A stretch of 64,000 nucleotides of DNA from NCBI RefSeq assembly GCF_024199945.1, contig NZ_JANADP010000001.1, forward strand, positions 1,054,001-1,118,000, given 5' to 3'. The notes below the pieces were generated by a model. That model ran no database searches. It worked only from the letters and a program-made list of their open reading frames with translations, and was not told the DNA's origin. Origin of the DNA: Bradyrhizobium sp. CCGUVB4N. GTDB lineage: Bacteria; Pseudomonadota; Alphaproteobacteria; Rhizobiales; Xanthobacteraceae. Shown here piece by piece: positions 61,129 to 64,000 of this stretch (positions are counted from its first letter, which is position 1; each line of letters begins with the position of its first letter). The position numbers and the translations under genes were made by a program.

Positions 61129-64000
61129 TCAATCGTCTAGCGCCATCGCGAGGACGCGCGCGACGTGAACGGCTTCCCGGGCGGCTCCGTCCCAGATCTG
61201 ATGGCGACAACTTGTGCCGTCCGCGACGACGAGATCCTCGGGGGCTGCCTGGCGGACGGCGGGGAAAAGGGACAACTCGCCCATCGCCATCGAGATATCG
61301 ATCGTGGCTGCTGCGTAACCGAATGCTCCGGACATGCCGCAACAACTGGACTCGATGGGCTTGACGTCGAGTCCCGGGACAGCCCGTAACGTTTTTTCCA
61401 CCGCGCCCATCGCGTCGAACGCCTTTTGATGACAATGACCATGCAAATGCACGGTCCGCCTCTGTTGGTCCCGGAAAGACAAGGTGGTAGCACCTGTCGC
61501 CAGGTCATCGGCCAGCAATTCTTCGATCAGCCTAGCCGCCTTGGCCAAGGGCGCAACTTCGTCCTTCGGCAGAAGGGCGGCGAATTCGTCCCGGAACGTC
61601 ATCAGACATGAGGGTTCGAGCCCGACGATCTTCGCTCCCCTGGATACGAATGGCGCAAGGGCTTCCGCAGTCCGCCTCGCTTCCAGGCGGGCCTCTTCTA
61701 CAAGGCCTGCCGAAAGGAAGGTTCGTCCGCAGCACAATGGCCGGCCGCCGTCCTTTGCGGTGACGTGATGCATCCGGTATCCGCCGGCCTGTAGCACTGT
61801 TTCAGCCGCTTCCAAGTTTTCGCGTTCGAAGTACCGGTTGAAGGTGTCGCCGAAAAGTACCACGTCGCGTCCGTCGCCCACGACGTCCGATGGTGAAGCT
61901 TGACGACGCTTGTCGCGCCAGGGGGCGCGCCACACAGGCAACGTACGTCGCGCCGAAAACCCCAGCCAGCGTTCAGTTAGCCACGCCAGGCCAGGTATGC
62001 GGTCGCGCAAATTCATGAACGGGGCGAGCCTCGCAGCAAGTGGAGCATAGCGCGGCAAGTATGCGATCAGTCGCTCCTTAAGCGGCAGGCCGTGCCGACC
62101 ATGGTAGTGGTGCAGGAATTCGATTTTCATCCGCGCCATGTCGACGCCCGTGGGGCAGTCACGCTTGCAACCCTTGCAGGAGACGCAAAGGTCCAGTGTT
62201 TCCTTCATCTCTGGAGAGGTTAGGGCTTCCGGGCCAAGTTGCCCGGAGATCGCGAGCCGCAACGTATTTGCCCGGCCTCGGGTCAGGTGTTGCTCTTGCC
62301 GTGTGACGCGCCAAGACGGACACATCGTGCCCCCTGCCATCTTCCGGCATGTGCCGTTGTTGTTGCACATCTCGACGGCGCCGCCGAAGCCGCCCCATTC
62401 GGACCAGTCGAGAGCCGTCTTCGTGGGAGCAGAGGCGCGATACTCCGGCGGAAAGCGCATCAAGCTGCGATCGTCCATGTGATAAGGTCGGATGATCTTG
62501 CCCGGATTGAGCCGGTTTCCGGGGTCGAAAGCGTCCTTGACCTCCTCGAAGGCGCGTGTGAGCGATCCGCCAAACATCGGCTCGATGAAATCTGAGCGGG
62601 AGATGCCATCTCCGTGTTCGCCTGAGAACGACCCTTTGAATTGTCTCACAAGGTCGCAAGCTTCTTCGGCGATGGCTCGCATCGCCTTGACGCCCTCTTC
62701 GGTCTTCATGTTCAAGATGGGACGCACATGGAGGCAGCCGACGGACGCGTGAGCGTACCAGGTTCCGCGCGTGCCGTGCTTCTCGAATAGCGCCGTCACC
62801 GCATCCGTGTAGTCCGCCAGGTGCTCCAGGGGAACGGCGCAATCTTCGATGAAGGACACGGGTTTCCCATCCCCTTTCATCGACATCATGATGTTCAGAC
62901 AGGCTTCTCGAACTTCCCAAACCCGCTTCTGTCGCTCTGGTTCGACGACCTCGACCACCGCATCCGCAAAACCGTGGTCGGCCATGCATTGATCCAGTCG
63001 TTTCAGATCTTTTCTCAATTCTGAGAGATCATCTCCAGCGAACTCGACCAGGAGGAGGCAGTTCGGTTTTCCTCTCGTGATATCGTTGAGAGTGCGGATG
63101 AACAGCGGGATGTCGGCGCCGAGAACCAGAACGTTGTTGTCGACGAGCTCGACCGCAACGGGATTTAGTGCGACGAGATGCTCGGTCGTCTCCATGGCAG
63201 CGCGAAAGCTCGGGAAGTGGCAGACGCCCATGACGCGATGCCGGGGCAGCGGCGAGAGGAGCAGTGTCGCTTCCGTCGTGATTGCAAGAGTGCCTTCCGA
63301 GCCGACAAGGAGGTGGGAGAGGTTGGGTCGCACCGCCAGCAATTCATCGAGGTTATAGCCGCCGACGCGACGCTGGACCTTCGGAAAGATGGTCTCGATC
63401 TCGGATCGATGGAGCTTGGCTAGCGCAAGCATCCTGTTCATCAAATCGCGGGTGCGCGAGGATGAGTTATCGCCGATCGGTCGATCACTTAACGTGAAGG
63501 ATTCGCCGTCATTGAACATGGCCTTGAGTGCGATGACATTGTCGACGGTCTTGCCATATCTGAGCGAGCGTGCTCCGGAAGAATTGTTGCCTGTCATTCC
63601 GCCGATCGTGCAGCGGCTCGCCGTCGACGGCTCGACGGGGAAGAACAGGCCGTCTTTCTTGACGAATGTGTTGAGTGCCTCGAGAACGATTCCGGGAGCG
63701 ACTGAGATCGAACGGGCCGCGGGATCGTACTCGCGGATCGCATTGAAATAGCGGCTCAGGTCGAGCACGAGGCCATTGCCGATCGGTTGGCCATTCTGAG
63801 AAGTGCCGCCGCCACGCGCGATCACGGGGATTCCGTGTTCGGCTGCAATTGTCAGTGCCGCCGCGATGTCTGCCTCGGTTTTTGGGAAGGCGACGCCTTG
63901 GGGCATGATCTGATAGATCGAGGCGTCCGTCGCATACCGTCCGCGGGTGAATGCATCGAAGCGGACCTCACCCTCCAATGCGCGAGAGAGCTGCCTCTCG
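61129..64000 (-). CDS. FAD-linked oxidase with Fe-S/CCG domain, 5' end outside the window
   Basis: At least 957 residues; the frame is open to the right edge (ERQLSRALEGEVRFDAFTRGRYATDAS), so the start lies outside. The N-terminal FAD domain has GIPVIARGGGTSQNGQPIGNGLVLDLSRYFN and SRCTIGGMTGNNSSGARSLRYGKTVDN. The FAD-oxidase C-terminal domain follows. An iron-sulfur segment reads CVSCKGCKRDCPTGVDMARMK. Two CCG-like domains follow, with LCCGRTFLSAGL, LEPSCLMTFRDE, HGHCHQKAFDAM and ESSCCGMSGAFG. This is the D-lactate/2-hydroxyacid dehydrogenase (GlcD-GlcF-like fusion) type; the electron acceptor is probably a quinone or cytochrome. It is convergent with the Lrp gene. Confidence 0.9.
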   Translation of the reverse strand, partial: ERQLSRALEGEVRFDAFTRGRYATDASIYQIMPQGVAFPKTEADIAAALTIAAEHGIPVIARGGGTSQNGQPIGNGLVLDLSRYFNAIREYDPAARSISVAPGIVLEALNTFVKKDGLFFPVEPSTASRCTIGGMTGNNSSGARSLRYGKTVDNVIALKAMFNDGESFTLSDRPIGDNSSSRTRDLMNRMLALAKLHRSEIETIFPKVQRRVGGYNLDELLAVRPNLSHLLVGSEGTLAITTEATLLLSPLPRHRVMGVCHFPSFRAAMETTEHLVALNPVAVELVDNNVLVLGADIPLFIRTLNDITRGKPNCLLLVEFAGDDLSELRKDLKRLDQCMADHGFADAVVEVVEPERQKRVWEVREACLNIMMSMKGDGKPVSFIEDCAVPLEHLADYTDAVTALFEKHGTRGTWYAHASVGCLHVRPILNMKTEEGVKAMRAIAEEACDLVRQFKGSFSGEHGDGISRSDFIEPMFGGSLTRAFEEVKDAFDPGNRLNPGKIIRPYHMDDRSLMRFPPEYRASAPTKTALDWSEWGGFGGAVEMCNNNGTCRKMAGGTMCPSWRVTRQEQHLTRGRANTLRLAISGQLGPEALTSPEMKETLDLCVSCKGCKRDCPTGVDMARMKIEFLHHYHGRHGLPLKERLIAYLPRYAPLAARLAPFMNLRDRIPGLAWLTERWLGFSARRTLPVWRAPWRDKRRQASPSDVVGDGRDVVLFGDTFNRYFERENLEAAETVLQAGGYRMHHVTAKDGGRPLCCGRTFLSAGLVEEARLEARRTAEALAPFVSRGAKIVGLEPSCLMTFRDEFAALLPKDEVAPLAKAARLIEELLADDLATGATTLSFRDQQRRTVHLHGHCHQKAFDAMGAVEKTLRAVPGLDVKPIESSCCGMSGAFGYAAATIDISMAMGELSLFPAVRQAAPEDLVVADGTSCRHQIWDGAAREAVHVARVLAMALDD

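Overview
The window looks like chromosome of a Bradyrhizobium-type alphaproteobacterium (order Hyphomicrobiales). The reasons are the high GC content, the GC-rich palindromic repeats between genes, a GCG_CRPN-type small exported protein, an AapJQMP-like amino-acid transporter, a matA/matB malonate pair, and a 15-base scar of the 3' end of a tRNA-Leu(CAA) gene. All names come from reading motifs by eye; no database search was run.

Region 1 (1-18.0 kb) is ordinary chromosome. It holds a partial acyl-CoA synthetase, a nitronate monooxygenase, small exported or membrane-anchored unknown proteins, a three-gene set (GH13-like glycosidase, small membrane protein, PQQ-type beta-propeller), a sensor kinase/LuxR-type regulator pair, a large DUF2235 hydrolase with membrane segments, an AraC regulator, a DUF6314 protein and a two-domain VOC protein.

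Region 2 (18.2-22.6 kb) is a compact RiPP cluster of the azol(in)e (TOMM/LAP) type. It has a Cys/Gly-repeat precursor, a fused E1-like/YcaO cyclodehydratase and a SagB-type dehydrogenase. There is no dedicated transporter, protease or immunity gene beside it, and the precursor leader carries a Sec-signal-like segment.

Region 3 (22.8-40.2 kb) is a genomic island starting at the tRNA-Leu scar. After a gene-poor stretch, an excisionase-like HTH gene and a YiiX-like hydrolase comes a tightly packed ten-gene run. It contains AbiEi/AbiEii, a sigma-like protein, an unknown protein, an ImmA-UvrD fusion, a three-repeat multi-ubiquitin protein, a ThiF/E1 enzyme, a DUF6527 protein, a RecB/AddB-like nuclease and an AddA-like helicase-nuclease. 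Two near-identical 28-bp palindromes sit immediately before the first gene. This looks like one large defence operon that joins a type IV toxin-antitoxin pair, a bacterial ubiquitin-like conjugation module and two DNA-processing machines. It is the strongest candidate here for an undescribed system, together with the RiPP cluster.

Region 4 (40.3-46.1 kb) is a graveyard of nested insertions. A Fic-like gene is cut by an IS630 element, which is cut by an internally deleted IS66 element, whose right terminal repeat holds a complete group II intron. A frameshifted cytochrome P450 and an unassigned coding remnant follow.

Region 5 (46.1-64 kb) is metabolic. MatA and MatB handle malonate. A long minus-strand block then encodes diaminopropionate ammonia-lyase, three M20 peptidases/amidohydrolases and an Aap-type ABC transporter with two paralogous binding proteins. 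It lies opposite a divergent Lrp/AsnC regulator and ends with a large FAD/Fe-S oxidase running off the window. The set suggests import and breakdown of an acylated or carbamoylated amino acid, possibly one containing 2,3-diaminopropionate.
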